Source: Rugamonas violacea (GTDB lineage: Bacteria; Pseudomonadota; Gammaproteobacteria; Burkholderiales; Burkholderiaceae_D). Taken from it: 35,131 nt of DNA. Under the pieces are notes generated by a model. That model did no database searches, was not told the origin of the DNA, and was given only the letters and a program-made list of their open reading frames with translations. The translations under genes and the position numbers were made by a program. Below are positions 23,534 through 32,459 of this stretch, in pieces (position 1 is the stretch's first letter; every line of letters begins with the position of its first letter). The stretch is taken from contig NZ_JAEMNU010000129.1 in assembly GCF_016461825.1 (NCBI RefSeq), forward strand, positions 1 to 35,131, written 5' to 3'.

Positions 23534-24415
23534 ATGATGGCTGGAATCCTTGAAACAAACCTGAAATCGCTGCCTTTCCTGCATCGCGGCAAAGTGCGCG
23601 ACATCTACGCGGTCGGCGACGACAAGCTGCTGGTGGTGCAGACCGACCGCCTGTCGGCCTTCGACGTGATCCTCGACGATCCGATCCCGAACAAGGGCAA
23701 GATGCTGACCGAGATGTCGAACTTCTGGTTCAAGAAATTCGGCGATCTGATGCCTAACCACGAGACCGGCATCGATCCGGTGTCGGTGGTTGCGGCGGAA
23801 GAGCGCGACCAGGTCGAGGGCCGCGCCATCGTCGTCAAGAAGTTCACCCCGCTGGGCATCGAGGCGATCGTGCGCGGCTACATCATCGGTTCCGGCTGGA
23901 AGGACTACCAGAAGACCGGCGCCATCTGCGGCATCGCGCTGCCGGCCGGCCTGCAGGAAGCGCAGCAACTGCCGGAAGTGCTGTTCACGCCATCGACCAA
24001 GGCCCCGGCCGGCGCGCATGACGAGAACATCGACTACGCCGAAGCCGAGCGCATCGTCGGCGTCGACATCGCCCGCCAGGTCAAGGAAGCGGCGATCAAG
24101 CTGTACACCCTGGCCGCCGAATACGCCGCCACGCGCGGCATCATCATCGCCGACACCAAGTTCGAGTTCGGCCTGGACGCCAACGGCACCGTGCACCTGA
24201 TCGACGAGATCCTGACGCCGGATTCGTCGCGCTTCTGGCCGATGTCGTCCTACCAGGTGGGCAAGTCGCCCGAGTCGTTCGACAAGCAGTTCGTGCGCGA
24301 CTGGCTGGAAGGCCAGCAGTGGAACAAGAAGGCGCCGGCGCCGCGCGTGCCGCAGGACGTGCTCGACCAGACCTCCGCCAAGTACGCCGAGGCGCTGCGC
24401 CTGCTGACCCAGTAA
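23534..24415 (+). CDS. purC: Phosphoribosylaminoimidazole-succinocarboxamide synthase (SAICAR synthetase)
   Basis: PurC joins CAIR and aspartate with ATP to give SAICAR in purine synthesis. 293 residues, the size of the longer (yeast/beta-proteobacterial) form. Landmarks: HRGKVRDIYAVGDD, VQTDRLSAFDVILDDPIP, VRGYIIGSGWKDY, IIADTKFEFG and DEILTPDSSRFWP. AGGA lies just upstream of the ATG at 23534 (ATG 23537 is equally possible). The gene follows purE by 104 bases, which contain the paired hairpins, and tsaC follows after 7 bases. Confidence 0.97.
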   Translation: MMAGILETNLKSLPFLHRGKVRDIYAVGDDKLLVVQTDRLSAFDVILDDPIPNKGKMLTEMSNFWFKKFGDLMPNHETGIDPVSVVAAEERDQVEGRAIVVKKFTPLGIEAIVRGYIIGSGWKDYQKTGAICGIALPAGLQEAQQLPEVLFTPSTKAPAGAHDENIDYAEAERIVGVDIARQVKEAAIKLYTLAAEYAATRGIIIADTKFEFGLDANGTVHLIDEILTPDSSRFWPMSSYQVGKSPESFDKQFVRDWLEGQQWNKKAPAPRVPQDVLDQTSAKYAEALRLLTQ

Positions 24416-24422
24416 GACCGTC

Positions 24423-25451
24423 ATGAAGCATTCTGCCGGGAGCCCCGCTCCCTCCGCGGAAATCGTCCAGGCCGCCGCGATCCTCGCATCCGGCGGCCTG
24501 GTCGCTTTTCCCACCGAAACAGTCTACGGCCTGGGCGCCGACGCCGAGGATCCGGCGGCGGTGGCGCGCATCTACCAGGCCAAGGGCCGTCCCAACGACC
24601 ATCCGGTGATCGTCCACCTGGCGCCCGGCGCCGACCTGGACTACTGGTCCAGCGACATCCCGCCGGCCGCGCGGCAGCTGGTGGCGGCCTTCTGGCCCGG
24701 CCCGTTGACCTTGATTTTGCAACGCAACAAACACATTCCCGACGCCGTCTCCGGCGGCCAGGACACGGTCGGCCTGCGCTGTCCCTCGCACCCGGTGGCG
24801 ATCGCGCTGCTGAGCGCCTTCAAGGGCGGCAAGGGCGGCGTGGCGGCGCCGTCGGCCAACAAGTTCGGCAACGTCAGCCCGACCACGGCGCAGCACGTGC
24901 GCGACGAGTTCGGCGACGAGCCGCTGCTCGGCGCCGTGCTCGACGGCGGCGCCAGCCAGGTCGGCATCGAATCGACCATCCTCGACCTGTCGCGGCTGGC
25001 CACGCGCGGCCCGGTGCTGCTGCGTCCCGGCCACATCAGCGCGCAGCAGATCGCCGACGTCATCGGCCTGCTGCCCGGCCTGCCCGACGCGGCGGCGCCG
25101 CGCGCCTCCGGCACGCTGGAGTCGCACTACGCGCCGCACACCCCGGTGCTGATGCTTGAGCGCGAGCGCCTGCTCGACAGCGTCGCGCAACTGGCGGCCA
25201 GGGGCAAGCGCGTCGCCCTGATCGTCCACACGCTGGCGGCGCCGGCCGGCCCGCACCTGACCCTGCCGGCGACGCCGGCCGGCTACGCCTACGGCCTGTA
25301 CGCCGCCTTGCGCGAGATGGACCAAAGCGGCGCCGATTTGATCCTGGTCGAAACGCCGCCACAGCAAGCCGACTGGCTGGGCGTGAACGACAGATTGCGG
25401 CGCGCGGTGTTCGGCTCATCAGGTATCATGGAAGCGTTGTTGCGGTCCTGA
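24423..25451 (+). CDS. tsaC: L-threonylcarbamoyladenylate synthase (Sua5/YrdC type)
   Basis: Makes threonylcarbamoyl-AMP from threonine, bicarbonate and ATP for the t6A37 modification of tRNAs that read ANN codons. 342 residues, so the long Sua5-type with the C-terminal Sua5 domain after the YrdC domain. Visible: FPTETVYGLGADA, the KGRPNDHPVIVHL loop, LRCPSHPVA and SANKFGNVSPTTA; the linker region after about residue 210 (ASGTLESHYAPHTP) is a Sua5 mark. It begins 7 bases after purC, probably one operon. Confidence 0.95.
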   Translation: MKHSAGSPAPSAEIVQAAAILASGGLVAFPTETVYGLGADAEDPAAVARIYQAKGRPNDHPVIVHLAPGADLDYWSSDIPPAARQLVAAFWPGPLTLILQRNKHIPDAVSGGQDTVGLRCPSHPVAIALLSAFKGGKGGVAAPSANKFGNVSPTTAQHVRDEFGDEPLLGAVLDGGASQVGIESTILDLSRLATRGPVLLRPGHISAQQIADVIGLLPGLPDAAAPRASGTLESHYAPHTPVLMLERERLLDSVAQLAARGKRVALIVHTLAAPAGPHLTLPATPAGYAYGLYAALREMDQSGADLILVETPPQQADWLGVNDRLRRAVFGSSGIMEALLRS

Positions 25452-25499
25452 GCCACGCCGTTCCTGTGCGGCTGGCGTGAGCGCCGACAGGAGGTTGGC

Positions 25500-27041
25500 A
25501 TGCTTCCATTATTGTTCGTTTTGATACTCTCGGCGGCCGCGCCGGCCGGCGCCAACGACGCGCCGACGGCCATCCCGGCCGGCGCCGCCAACGCCATCAG
25601 CAACGCCGCCAGCGCCATCAGCAACGCCAGCGCGGCGCCGCGCGGCACGGTGCTGGACGGGCCGAGCCTGGTGCCGATCGCCCTCGGCGCCAACGCCAGC
25701 ATCAACACCCTCGACCCGGCCACCCTCGGCACCGTGCTGCGCCACGCCCAGGGCGGCGCCTTGATGGACATCGCCGGCGAGCCGCGCTGCGCCATCACTA
25801 TCCACACCCTGCGCTACCAGACCGTCGGCGGCCACGGCGAGCCGACCGACGCCAGCAGCGTCATCATGCTGCCGTCCGGCCCCGACCCGGCCTGCCAGGG
25901 GCCGCGCCCGGTGTTGCTGTACGCCCACGGCACGGTGCTCGACAAGCAGTTCAGCATGGCCCGCCTGAATGGCGAGGCGCGCCTGGTGGCGGCGATGTTC
26001 GTCGCCCAGGGCTTCATCGTGGTGGCGCCCGACTATGCCGGCTACGGCGCCTCGTCCTTGCCCTACCACCCCTACCTGAACGCCGAGCAGCAGGCCGGCG
26101 ACATGCTCGACGCCCTGCGCGCGGCGCGCGAGGTGTACGCGCAACTGGGCGTGCGGGCGGCGCCCCGGCTGTTCCTGAGCGGCTATTCGCAGGGCGGCTT
26201 CGTCGCCCTGGCGACCCAGCGCCTGATCGAGCGCGACTTCGCCGCCGAGTTCCCGCTGGTGGCGGTGGCCGGCATGTCCGGCCCCTACGCCTTGTTGCAG
26301 ATGGGCGACGGCATCTTCGGCGGCCAACCGCTGCTGGGCGTGACGGCCTATCTGCCGCTGGTGACCACCTCCGGCCAGCGCGCCGGCGCCGCCCTGTACG
26401 CCAGTCCGGCCGAGTTGTACGAGCCGGACTACGCCAGCGGCATCGAGGCGCTGCTGCCCGGCGCGCAGCGCTTCGACGAGCTGGTGCGCCTGGGCCGGCT
26501 GCCATCCGGTGCCCTGTTCGCGGTCGACTCGCTGCCGCAGGGGCAGGGCGCGGCCAGTTATTTCGCCGCCCACAACCTGGTGCGCAGCAGCTACCGCCAG
26601 GCCTATCTGGCCGACATGGCGGCCCATCCCTGCGGCGCCGAGCCGGTCGACCCGGCGGCCTGTCCGGCCGGCAACGGCCTGCGCCGCTGGCTGGCGCGCA
26701 ACGACCTGCGCAGCTACCGGCCGCGCGCCGCGCTGCTGTTGTGTGGCGGCCGCGACGATCCGGTGGTGCCCTTCGCCAACGCCAGCGCGGCCCAGCGCTA
26801 TTTCACCGCTCGCGGCGCGGCGCCGCTGCTGCTCGACCTGGAGGCGGCCGACAGCGCCGCGCCGGCCTCCTGGCTGGCGGCGCGGCAGGGCTTCGCCAAG
26901 GCCAAGGAGTGGGTCCAGGCCGAGGCGCGCGACAAGGGCCGCGACCCGGCCAGGGCGGTGGCCGAGTTGTACCACGGCAGGCTGGCGGCGCAGTACTGCG
27001 TTCGGGCGGCGCGCGACTTTTTCCTAAAGGCAACTCCTTAG
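25500..27041 (+). CDS. Secreted alpha/beta hydrolase, lipase/prolyl-oligopeptidase-like
   Basis: Protein of 513 residues with a Sec signal (MLPLLFVLILSAAAPAGA) followed by an Ala/Asn-rich repeat stretch. The catalytic domain shows YAHGT (about 141-145, oxyanion), the nucleophile Ser230 in SGYSQGG, an acid in CGGRDDPVVPF (about residue 410) and a candidate histidine in ELYHGRLAAQYC near 495. The fold and the GYSQGG elbow resemble secretory lipases and cutinase-like esterases. AGGAGG lies 5 bases before the ATG. It is 48 bases after tsaC and may share its transcript. The next gene encodes a clear paralogue. Substrate unknown. Confidence 0.82.
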   Translation: MLPLLFVLILSAAAPAGANDAPTAIPAGAANAISNAASAISNASAAPRGTVLDGPSLVPIALGANASINTLDPATLGTVLRHAQGGALMDIAGEPRCAITIHTLRYQTVGGHGEPTDASSVIMLPSGPDPACQGPRPVLLYAHGTVLDKQFSMARLNGEARLVAAMFVAQGFIVVAPDYAGYGASSLPYHPYLNAEQQAGDMLDALRAAREVYAQLGVRAAPRLFLSGYSQGGFVALATQRLIERDFAAEFPLVAVAGMSGPYALLQMGDGIFGGQPLLGVTAYLPLVTTSGQRAGAALYASPAELYEPDYASGIEALLPGAQRFDELVRLGRLPSGALFAVDSLPQGQGAASYFAAHNLVRSSYRQAYLADMAAHPCGAEPVDPAACPAGNGLRRWLARNDLRSYRPRAALLLCGGRDDPVVPFANASAAQRYFTARGAAPLLLDLEAADSAAPASWLAARQGFAKAKEWVQAEARDKGRDPARAVAELYHGRLAAQYCVRAARDFFLKATP

Positions 27042-27054
27042 CCTATTGCTTATA

Positions 27055-27063
27055 TGCTACTAT
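27055..27063 (+). promoter_or_regulatory. Possible extended -10 promoter of the second hydrolase gene
   Basis: TGC followed by TACTAT (27058-27063) in a short AT-rich island right after the first hydrolase gene; no clear -35. Start point near 27070, leader of about 98 bases. Confidence 0.35.
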
Positions 27064-27167
27064 TGGCGTGCCGCCGGTCGACCCGAGAGTACGCCCGGCC
27101 GCGTCGTGTCGTTCCAGCGCGGCGGCCCGCGGGCCGGCCGCCCCCTTGCCATTTTCGAGGACATCCC

Positions 27168-28754
27168 ATGCGCCCTGCTCATCCATCCCGCCCGGCTCGC
27201 CGCCGTCCCTCATTGCGTCCCCTGTGCTCGCTCGCGCCCCTGCTGATCCTCGCCGCCTGCGGTGGCGGCGGCGGCGGTGCCGGCAACGGCAGCGGCGTGG
27301 TGGTGGTGCCGACCCCGCCGGTGATCTCGCCTTCGCTGCGCGGCAGCTTGATCGGCGCGGCCAGCGTGGTGCCGGTCAGTATCAACGGCGCCAGCGTCAA
27401 CACGCTCGAACCGGCCGTCTTCAAGCAGTTCCTCGACGAGCAGCAAAAACTCAGCAGCAACATCACCGGCACGCCGAGCTGCGCCGTCACCACCTACACC
27501 GTCAAGTACCACACGGTGGGCTCGGCCGGCGAGGACACCGAGGCCAGCACCGCCATCATGGTGCCGTCCGGCGGCGCGGCCGGCGAGTGCGGCGGCAGCC
27601 GCCCGGTGTTGCTGTACGCGCACGGCACCTCGGTGTTGAAGGCGACCGATATGAGCAAGCTCAGCGCCACCGAGCCGCGCCTGATCGCCGCCATGTTCGC
27701 CGCCCAGGGCTACATCGTGGTGGCGCCGAACTACGCCGGCTACGCCGGTTCGACGCTGGGCTACCACGCCTATCTGGACGCCGCGCAACAGGCCAGCGAC
27801 ATGATCGACGGCCTGCGCGCGGCGCGCCTGTCCTTCGCCGCCGTCGGCGCCAAGGATGGCGGCCGCCTGCTGCTGACCGGTTACTCGCAGGGCGGCTACG
27901 TCGCCCTGGCCACCCAGCGCGCCATGCAGACCGGCTATGCCGGCGAGTTCAACGTGACGGCGGCGGCCGGCCTGTCCGGCCCCTACGCGCTGAGCCTGTT
28001 CGGCGACAGCATCTTCGGCGGCGCCCCCAGCAGCGGCGCGGCGGCCTTCCTGCCGATGCTGATCAACGCCGGCCAGCGCGCCAACGCCGGCCTGTACGGC
28101 AGCAGCGCCGAGGTCTACGAGGCCAAGTACGCCGGCGGCATCGACAGCCTGTTCCCCGGCGCGCTGGGCATCGGCGACCTGGTGGCGGCCGGCAAGCTGC
28201 CCAACGACGTGTTGTTCGCCCAGGATTCGCTGCCGCAGACGGCCGGCTATGCCAGCGCCTTCGGTGCCGACCACTTGTTCAAGACCAGCTACCGCGACGG
28301 CTACCTGGCCGATCTGCGGGCCAATCCCTGCAACACCAGCAACGCCACTCCGCTCGCTTGCGCGCCGACCCAGTCGCTGCGCAAATGGCTGGTGAAAAAC
28401 GATCTGCGCACCTATGTGCCGACGGTGCCGCTGCTGTTGTGCGGCGGCGACAGCGACCCGGTGGTGCCGTACAAGAACGCCGAGGCGGCCTACGCCTACT
28501 TCAGCGCCCAGGGCAAGCCGGCCGGCGCGCTGACCCTGCTCAACGTCGACACGACGGCCAGCCTGGGCGACTATGCTGATACCCAGCTGGCCTTCGGGGT
28601 GGCCAAGGGCACCGTGCGGCTGACGGCACTGCTCGAAGGCAAGAGCGGCAGCGAGGCCGACCAGGCCGTGCGCGACAGCTACCACGCCGGTCTGGTGGCG
28701 CCGTTCTGCCTGCGCGCGACGCGCGACTTCTTCGGCCGGGTGGCGCGGCCCTAG
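27168..28754 (+). CDS. Lipoprotein alpha/beta hydrolase, paralogue of the preceding gene
   Basis: Lipoprotein of 528 residues: Arg-rich lead, hydrophobic core and lipobox LAAC with Cys31, then a glycine run. The catalytic core aligns by eye with the preceding gene along its length: YAHGTSV, VVAPNYAGYAGSTLGYHAYL, Ser240 in TGYSQGGYVALATQR, acid in CGGDSDPVVPYKNAEA, histidine candidate in SYHAGLVAPFC, and the shared end RATRDFF. The two genes are a tandem duplication in which one product is free and one lipid-anchored. ATG 27168 follows GAGGA; the open frame to 27054 lacks a signal. A strong terminator follows. Substrate unknown. Confidence 0.85.
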   Translation: MRPAHPSRPARRRPSLRPLCSLAPLLILAACGGGGGGAGNGSGVVVVPTPPVISPSLRGSLIGAASVVPVSINGASVNTLEPAVFKQFLDEQQKLSSNITGTPSCAVTTYTVKYHTVGSAGEDTEASTAIMVPSGGAAGECGGSRPVLLYAHGTSVLKATDMSKLSATEPRLIAAMFAAQGYIVVAPNYAGYAGSTLGYHAYLDAAQQASDMIDGLRAARLSFAAVGAKDGGRLLLTGYSQGGYVALATQRAMQTGYAGEFNVTAAAGLSGPYALSLFGDSIFGGAPSSGAAAFLPMLINAGQRANAGLYGSSAEVYEAKYAGGIDSLFPGALGIGDLVAAGKLPNDVLFAQDSLPQTAGYASAFGADHLFKTSYRDGYLADLRANPCNTSNATPLACAPTQSLRKWLVKNDLRTYVPTVPLLLCGGDSDPVVPYKNAEAAYAYFSAQGKPAGALTLLNVDTTASLGDYADTQLAFGVAKGTVRLTALLEGKSGSEADQAVRDSYHAGLVAPFCLRATRDFFGRVARP

Positions 28755-28798
28755 ATGCGGCAACTCTTGTTTCTTATGTGAATGGATGGTGTTGAAGG

Positions 28799-28822
28799 GC
28801 GGCCCGCGAGGGCCGCTTTTTT
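28799..28822 (+). terminator. Terminator after the paralogous hydrolases
   Basis: GCGGCCC and GGGCCGC (28799-28805, 28810-28816) with loop GCGA, followed by six T. Classic intrinsic terminator. Confidence 0.92.
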
Positions 28823-28895
28823 GTTGCGCGGCACGCCGGGCAGAGCGGTTTTTCCCTATACAAGCCGGGGCAAGGGTGGCATATTGGACAAGCTG

Positions 28896-28923
28896 TTGCA
28901 AATAGCACAAGCGTGCATATAAC
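28896..28923 (+). promoter_or_regulatory. Promoter of the GDSL lipoprotein gene
   Basis: TTGCAA (28896-28901), 16 bases, then TATAAC (28918-28923). Start point near 28930, leader of about 20 bases with CAGGAGAG before the ATG. The region is AT-rich compared with its surroundings. Confidence 0.55.
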
Positions 28924-28948
28924 ACCATAAAAACCACCAGGAGAGACT

Positions 28949-30325
28949 ATGCGACCTACCCCCATCGCCTTCGCGACGCTCGCGCTGGCCCTGTTGGCCA
29001 GCTGCGGCGGCGGCGTCACCAGCCCCGACGAGAACGTTCCGAAAATCAGCTTTTCCAGCCAGGTCACTTTCGGCGACAGCCTGTCCGACGTCGGCACCTA
29101 CGCCGTCGGCAAGGTCCGGGAGTTGGGCGGCGGCACCTACAACATCAACGGCGACAACCGCACCATCAACGCCGCGTTGACGGGCAAGAACTGGACCGAG
29201 CTGATGGCCAGCCGCCTGGGCCAGGCCGCGCCGTGCGCGGCCCAGACCGGCCTCGACGGCGACGACAAGCTGGGTTATTTCGTCCCGGTGGTCAACCACG
29301 CCGGCTGCTTCGGCTATGCCCAGGGCGGCGCGCGGGTGAGCAATCCGGTCGGCTCGGAGCACAAGGCGACCGGCAGTGCGCTGGGCCAGCTGACCGTGCC
29401 GGCGGCGACGCAGATCCGCAACCACCTGGCCGCCGTGGGCGGCCGGTTCAAGGGCGATGAAATCGTCTTCGTGATGGCCGGCGGGAACGATCTGCTGGCC
29501 CTGCTGCGCGAACTGCAGAGCGGCGCCGGCAAGGTGGCGGCCGACGCCGGCGCGGCCGCCTTCGCCGACAGCCTGGTCAAGCAACTGGCCGCCGGCGCCA
29601 GCGATGTCGCCGCCGCCATGCAGGCGGTCGGCGCGGCGCTGGCGGCCGAGTCGGCGCGCGCCGGCCACACGGCCGACAGCGTGGTCGGCGCCGCCGTCCT
29701 GGCCGCCGCCGGCCAGCCGGGCAACGCGGCGGTCGGCGCGCCGGCCGTCTACGGCCCGCTCGTGCTCAAGGCCAAGGCCGACGGCGAGGCGGCCGGCGCC
29801 AAGGCCGGCGCCGACTACGCCGCCCTGCGCGGCCCGGCGATGGTGGCGACGATGGCCGCGACCGGCAAGGAGCTGGTCGCCCTGGTCAAGGAGCAGTTGC
29901 TGGCCAAGGGCGCCAACTACGTCACCGTCAACAACCTGCCGGACGTGGCCACCTCGCCGGCCGGCCTGCTGCAGCCGGCCGCCAGCCGGCAACTGATCAT
30001 GGCCATGGTCGGCGCCTTCAACGGCGAACTGAGCACCGGCCTGGCCGGCGAAGCGAAGGTGCTGCTGGTCGACGTGTACGCCATCAGCCACGACCAGGCG
30101 AGCAATCCGGCGGCCTACGGCCTGAGCAATGTCAAGGAGATGGCCTGCGACCTGGAGCCGCTGAAAAATGCGCTGCACAGTTCCTTGGTGTGCAACGGCG
30201 GCAACCTGGCCGCCGGCGACGTCAGCCACTACGCCTTCGCCGACGACGTCCATCCGACGCCCTACAACTACCTGCTGCTGGCGCGCCACGTGGCCGAGAA
30301 AATGGTTCTCAAGGGCTGGTTGTAG
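28949..30325 (+). CDS. GDSL-family (SGNH) esterase lipoprotein
   Basis: Lipoprotein of 458 residues; lipobox LASC with Cys19. SGNH hydrolase blocks in order: block I VTFGDSLSDVGTY with nucleophile Ser44; block II glycine in GYAQGGARV (about 122-130); block III GGND (178-181); block V DDVHP with the Asp432 and His435 pair. Between blocks III and V sits a long Ala-rich helical insertion (about 190-310), much larger than in simple SGNH enzymes. Start at 28949 has a strong ribosome site. The gene is a single unit between a terminator upstream and a perfect terminator downstream. Likely outer-membrane or periplasmic esterase/lipase; substrate unknown. Confidence 0.88.
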   Translation: MRPTPIAFATLALALLASCGGGVTSPDENVPKISFSSQVTFGDSLSDVGTYAVGKVRELGGGTYNINGDNRTINAALTGKNWTELMASRLGQAAPCAAQTGLDGDDKLGYFVPVVNHAGCFGYAQGGARVSNPVGSEHKATGSALGQLTVPAATQIRNHLAAVGGRFKGDEIVFVMAGGNDLLALLRELQSGAGKVAADAGAAAFADSLVKQLAAGASDVAAAMQAVGAALAAESARAGHTADSVVGAAVLAAAGQPGNAAVGAPAVYGPLVLKAKADGEAAGAKAGADYAALRGPAMVATMAATGKELVALVKEQLLAKGANYVTVNNLPDVATSPAGLLQPAASRQLIMAMVGAFNGELSTGLAGEAKVLLVDVYAISHDQASNPAAYGLSNVKEMACDLEPLKNALHSSLVCNGGNLAAGDVSHYAFADDVHPTPYNYLLLARHVAEKMVLKGWL

Positions 30326-30390
30326 GCCGTCCGGCGGCGCCGCGCACCACGGCCGCCGCCACGTTTGCCGCCACGTTCGCCGCGCAGATG

Positions 30391-30428
30391 AAAAACCCGC
30401 CACGGCAGCGCTGCCGTGGCGGGTTTTT
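30391..30428. terminator. Bidirectional terminator between GDSL and glutaryl-CoA dehydrogenase genes
   Basis: Perfect 38-base palindrome: five A, then CCCGCCACGGCAGC and its complement, then five T. It ends transcription of the GDSL gene (plus) and can end that of gcdH (minus). The remaining gap to 30626 shows no further gene. Confidence 0.92.
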
Positions 30429-30626
30429 TACGTCGGTTCCGCTTGCGGCGAAGGCCAGCATCGACGCGCGCGAGTCGCCACGCCTCGGCGCGGCGATGCC
30501 GGCCTTCCATCGACAGGTCGATGCGGCGAATGTCCAAGCGGAGATTGTTGGAACGCCGCCCTGAGCTGTTCGACACAGTCGGGGCGACGTGACAGGGCGC
30601 GGGCCGGGTGGCGCGCGCCCCTGGCC

Positions 30627-31811
30627 TTATTGGAAGGCCTGGATGCCGGTCTGGGCGCGGCCCAGGATCAGCGCGTGGATGTCGTGCGTGCCCTCGTAGG
30701 TGTTGACCACTTCGAGGTTGACCATGTGGCGGATCACGCCGAACTCGTCGGAGATGCCGTTACCGCCGAGCATGTCGCGGGCGACGCGGGCGATGTCCAG
30801 CGACTTGCCGCAGGAGTTGCGCTTCATCATCGAGGTGATTTCCACCGCCGCCGTGCCGGCGTCCTTCATGCGGCCCAGTTGCAGGCAGCCTTGCAGGCCC
30901 AGCGTGATCTCGGTCTGCATGTCGGCCAGCTTCTTTTGCACCAGCTGGTTGGCCGCCAGCGGACGGCCGAATTGCAGGCGGTCCATGGTGTATTGGCGGG
31001 CGGTGTGCCAGCAGGCCTCGGCCGCGCCCAGCGCGCCCCAGGCGATGCCGTAGCGCGCCGAGTTCAGGCAGGTGAACGGACCTTTCAGGCCGCGCACGTC
31101 GGGGAAGGCGTTCTCTTCCGGGCAGAAGACGTTGTCCATGACGATCTCGCCGGTCACCGAGGCGCGCAGGCCGAACTTGCCGTGGATCGCCGGCGCGCTC
31201 AAGCCGGCCATGCCCTTCTCCAACACGAAGCCGCGGATGGCGCCCTCGTCGTCCTTGGCCCAGACGACGAACACGTCGGCCACCGGCGAGTTGGTGATCC
31301 ACATCTTGGCGCCGCTCAGCGCGTAGCCGCCCGGCACCTTCTTGGCGCGGGTGATCATCGAGCCGGGGTCGGAGCCGTGGTTCGGCTCGGTCAGGCCGAA
31401 GCAGCCGATCCATTCGCCGGTGGCCAGTTTCGGCAGGTATTTCTGCTTTTGCTCCTCGGTGCCGAACTCGTGGATCGGCACCATCACCAGCGACGATTGC
31501 ACGCTCATCATCGAGCGGTAGCCCGAGTCGATGCGCTCGACTTCGCGCGCGATCAGGCCGTAGGCGACGTAGTTCATGCCGGGGCCGCCGTATTGTTCCG
31601 GGATGGTGGGGCCGAGCAGGCCCAGTTCGCCCATCTCGCGGAAGATGCTGGTGTCCATTTTTTCGTGGCGGAAGGCCTCGAGGATGCGCGGCGCCAGCTT
31701 GTCCTGGCAATACGCGGCGGCGGCGTCGCGCACCATGCGTTCTTCGTCGGTCAGTTGCTGGTCCAGCAGGAGGGGGTCATCCCAGTGGAATTGGGCGCGG
31801 GCTTGGCTCAT
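30627..31811 (-). CDS. gcdH: Glutaryl-CoA dehydrogenase
   Basis: FAD-dependent acyl-CoA dehydrogenase that oxidises and decarboxylates glutaryl-CoA to crotonyl-CoA in lysine, tryptophan and benzoate degradation. 394 residues, the family length. Typical segments: FHWDDPLLLDQQLTDEER, GCFGLTEPNHGSDPGSM (FAD and substrate region), GAKMWITNSP, LQFGRPLAANQL, and the catalytic Glu373 in NTYEGTHDIHALILGRA. The arginine in FGLRASVTGEI region and the EGTHDIH end favour glutaryl-CoA over other substrates. AGGAAA precedes the ATG at 31811, and the core ATAATGGCA (31844-31852, minus) may be its promoter. Confidence 0.95.
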   Translation of the reverse strand: MSQARAQFHWDDPLLLDQQLTDEERMVRDAAAAYCQDKLAPRILEAFRHEKMDTSIFREMGELGLLGPTIPEQYGGPGMNYVAYGLIAREVERIDSGYRSMMSVQSSLVMVPIHEFGTEEQKQKYLPKLATGEWIGCFGLTEPNHGSDPGSMITRAKKVPGGYALSGAKMWITNSPVADVFVVWAKDDEGAIRGFVLEKGMAGLSAPAIHGKFGLRASVTGEIVMDNVFCPEENAFPDVRGLKGPFTCLNSARYGIAWGALGAAEACWHTARQYTMDRLQFGRPLAANQLVQKKLADMQTEITLGLQGCLQLGRMKDAGTAAVEITSMMKRNSCGKSLDIARVARDMLGGNGISDEFGVIRHMVNLEVVNTYEGTHDIHALILGRAQTGIQAFQ

Positions 31812-31955
31812 GGTGTTTCCTAGTCTCTGGTTATAGTGGCTGGTGCCATTATTCTAAGACCTCGTCCGCCGCCCGGCTTTTCTAATGGCGACACCAATTT
31901 CCGTTTTCCCGCCGTCAAGCGGGGCTTGATGACAAAATGACAGCTTGCGTCCGCC

Positions 31956-32459
31956 TCAGGCCAGGCTGCGGAATTGGCCGCCGTGGAAGATCAGCGGTTG
32001 CGCCGGGGTGATGTTGCAATGTTCGACCTCGCCGACGAAGATGACGTGGTCGCCCTCCGGATAGCGGCTGCGGTTGTGGCATTCGAACCACGCGGTGGCG
32101 CCCTTGAGGATGGGCTGGCCGGTGTGCGACAGCTCGTATTCGACGGTGCCGAAGGGGTCTTCGCTGCGGGTCGAGAACAGCTTGGCCAGATGGGCTTGGT
32201 CGGCCGCCAGCACGTTGATGACGTAGTGCGAGTTGCCGCTGAAGATGGGCATGCTGTTGGCGCTGCTGCCCAGGCTCCACAGCACCAGCGGCGGCGTCAG
32301 CGAGACGGAGTTGAAGGAGCTGGCCGTCAGGCCGCGGAAGCTGCCGTCGGCCAGGCGGGTGGTGATGACGGTCACGCCGGTGGCAAATTGCGCCAGGGCC
32401 TGGCGAAAATGGCCGGTATCGAAAGCGGGCGCCGGCGCGCGGGGGGAGCGTGTGTTCAT
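31956..32459 (-). CDS. Flavin reductase domain protein
   Basis: Protein of 167 residues with the flavin reductase-like split-barrel (PF01613 type): FRQALAQFATGVTVIT, GLTASSFNSVSLTPPLVLW and HVIFVGEVEH are the family blocks that bind FMN and NAD(P)H. Such enzymes supply reduced flavin to two-component monooxygenases. An ATG at 32483 is also in frame; ATG 32459 is chosen because the ATAATGGCA promoter-like core at 32478-32486 would overlap the longer start. No monooxygenase partner is nearby; gcdH follows 144 bases downstream on the same strand. Confidence 0.88.
   Translation of the reverse strand: MNTRSPRAPAPAFDTGHFRQALAQFATGVTVITTRLADGSFRGLTASSFNSVSLTPPLVLWSLGSSANSMPIFSGNSHYVINVLAADQAHLAKLFSTRSEDPFGTVEYELSHTGQPILKGATAWFECHNRSRYPEGDHVIFVGEVEHCNITPAQPLIFHGGQFRSLA

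Noticed and set aside
20205..24415. Signs of a riboswitch before the pur genes
   Set aside because: No purine-aptamer-like three-way junction could be traced; only simple hairpins were seen.
26741..28579. Plus-strand open frame of 612 codons overlapping both hydrolase genes
   Set aside because: Out of frame with genes that have signal peptides and catalytic motifs; composition is Arg/Gly/Pro-rich without domains.
30168..31823. Plus-strand open frame of 551 codons opposite gcdH
   Set aside because: gcdH on the other strand is unmistakable; this frame is its complement shadow and also spans a strong terminator.
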